Source of the DNA: Coemansia sp. RSA 922
Lineage: Eukaryota > Kickxellomycota > Kickxellomycetes > Kickxellales > Kickxellaceae
Reading direction: 5' to 3'
Length of the DNA stretch: 17,559 nt
NCBI GenBank assembly: GCA_027577415.1
Contig: JANBQS010000455.1
Location: 1 to 17,559, forward strand
In this document: positions 16,527-17,559 of the stretch, in pieces
Layout of the letters: every line of letters starts with the position of its first letter
Numbering within the stretch: position 1 is the stretch's first letter
Position numbers and translations under genes: made by a program
Notes under the pieces: model-generated
Database searches by the model: none
The model's input: the letters and a program-made list of their open reading frames with translations, nothing else
What the model was told of the DNA's origin: nothing

Positions 16527-17559
16527 ATGGAGGCAACGTCGAGCGATGACGTGGCCCGCCACAATGATGGCGTGTCACTGTCATCAGGCGAGCTTGCCAA
16601 CAAATTGGAGGCGCGATTCTCAGTCAGTCCCGAGCCTCAGACGTTTACCTACTTGGGCAGTCGCTTCCTCATCTCCGTCAATCCCTACGAGGCGCTAGAG
16701 TCTCAGAGCGACTCGGCGGCAGCAGTCTACGCTGAGGATTATCGTAATACGTCGGGCAGGCGCAAGGGCGTCGCGCCGCACGTATTTGCGATGGCAGCCA
16801 ACGCGTACCTCCACATGAGGCAGACGGGACTGAATCAGTCGCTGGTGTTTTTGTAAGTAACTGAAGCATGATGTGGTATCCTCCTTGATTTCATAAACCA
16901 ACTGTGCAGCTAATGGACCGATGATGTAGTGGCGAGACCGGCACGGGAAAGTCTGAAGCCAAGCGGCTGGCGGTACGCATGCTGTCCTTTCTGCGTCCCC
17001 ATGCCAGGCGCGATACACAGGCATTTGACAAGATCGTCGAGACGGAGATCGTGCTGGAGGCGTTTGGCAACGCAAAGACCACCAGCCACGCAAACGCGTC
17101 GCGCGTAGGGATATACACGGAGCTCCAATTCGACGAGCTCGGTCGCATTGCCGGAGCAAAGTACTGCGACTACATGCTCGACCGCAGCCGTGTGACTCAT
17201 GTGCCAGACAATGAGCGCAACTACCATGTGCTGCACTACCTGGTTCAGGGTACCCAGTCCGACGAGCGGTCTCTGTTTGGGCTTACGCAGAGCAGCTACG
17301 AGTACCTCAACCGTGCTGGCACGATCCAGCGCCTCCCCGGCGTAGACGACGCCGCTCAATTTCAGGACTTGCGGATGGCCATGCGCTCGCTAGACCTGGG
17401 CGAAAGGTACCAAGAGTGCATTTTCCAAGTGCTTGCAGCCATTTTGGAGCTTGGGAATCTCCAGCTCGAGGATCAAAAGGATGCGACGATTGCCGAGGCT
17501 GCCTACGTCAAAAACGTAGAGCTATTGGAGCACATAGCGCTGCTTCTCGGCGTGGATCC
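16527..17559 (+). CDS. Myosin-motor chitin synthase (class V/VII type), N-terminal part, cut by the window edge
   Basis: Exons 16527-16852 and 16930 to the edge give the first 318 residues with no stop. Residues 27-55 (LEARFSVSP..FTYLGSRFLISVNPYEAL) are the start of a myosin motor domain. Splicing creates the P-loop GETGTGKSE (110-118). AFGNAKT (153-159) and the switch I-like NASRVGIYTELQF (164-176) follow, then GAKYCDYMLDRSRV and ERNYHVLHYL. The YTELQF...GAK pattern and the very short region before the motor are typical of the myosin-like domain of fungal class V and VII chitin synthases, not of true myosins. In those enzymes the motor precedes membrane helices, a cytochrome b5-like domain and the GT2 catalytic domain. 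They polymerise UDP-GlcNAc into chitin at growing tips and septa, and the motor guides or tethers the vesicles. The catalytic part lies beyond this window, so the identity is inferred from the motor alone. The start ATG has purine at -3, G at +4 and no upstream ATG for 330 bp. Confidence 0.85.
16853..16929 (+). other. Intron 1 of the chitin synthase gene
   Basis: 77 nt. Donor GTAAGT, CTAAT branch site at 16910-16914, acceptor GATGTAG ending at 16929. The split codon gives Phe and joins QSLVF to GETGTGKSE, so the ATP-binding loop exists only in spliced mRNA. The earlier CAG at 16907-16909 would give an immediate stop. Confidence 0.88.

Noticed and set aside
16201..16698. 165-codon plus-strand ORF before and overlapping the chitin synthase start
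   Set aside because: It begins with a non-ATG codon in the leader and overlaps the motor domain in another frame. The chitin synthase frame explains the overlap.
17554..17559. GGATCC at the window end as a cloning junction
   Set aside because: It is in frame with the motor domain and a single six-base match is expected by chance.

Overview
The window looks like nuclear DNA of a filamentous or early-diverging fungus. The coding content is eukaryotic: nucleolar WD40 proteins, an mRNA export receptor, mitochondrial and plasma-membrane carriers, and a myosin-headed chitin synthase, which is a fungal hallmark. Genes are compact and mostly single-exon. Five short spliceosomal introns can be placed, with GTAAGT, GTATGT or GTGAGA donors, CTAA-type branch sites and TAG acceptors. 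There are no operons, ribosome binding sites, CRISPR arrays, recognisable transposons or tRNA genes. A Kickxellales/Zoopagomycota-like fungus is a plausible guess, but the sequence here does not prove it.

Layout, left to right. Positions 1-357 (+) hold the 3' end of an unrecognised gene. It converges on UTP12/DIP2 (WDR3) at 511-3393 (-). Next is a three-exon gene for a multi-pass RING-H2 ubiquitin ligase at 3559-5571 (-). A gene-free divergent region (5572-6618) carries short repeats. A small two-helix membrane protein follows at 6619-7029 (+), then MEX67/NXF1 at 7291-9150 (+). MEX67 converges on MAK11/PAK1IP1 at 9210-10322 (-), with only 59 bp between the stop codons. MAK11 shares a 346-bp divergent promoter region with a two-exon mitochondrial carrier at 10669-11800 (+). 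The carrier converges on a monocarboxylate-type MFS transporter at 11981-13462 (-). A second divergent region (13463-14352) carries a perfect CRE-type palindrome. It leads to a two-exon serine-rich protein with a CsbD-like signature at 14353-15711 (+). A third non-coding region (15712-16526) holds two inverted repeats. The window ends inside the myosin motor domain of a class V/VII-type chitin synthase (16527 to the edge, +).

Functionally this is a set of neighbouring housekeeping genes, not a cluster. UTP12 serves the small-subunit processome, MAK11 serves 60S assembly, and MEX67 serves RNA export. The RING ligase, the carriers and the chitin synthase have no evident common pathway. I found no convincing undescribed multi-gene system. 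The items most worth a second look are the CsbD-like protein with its CRE palindrome, the inverted repeats upstream of the chitin synthase, the orphan two-helix protein, and the fungal RING ligase with a plant-type architecture.
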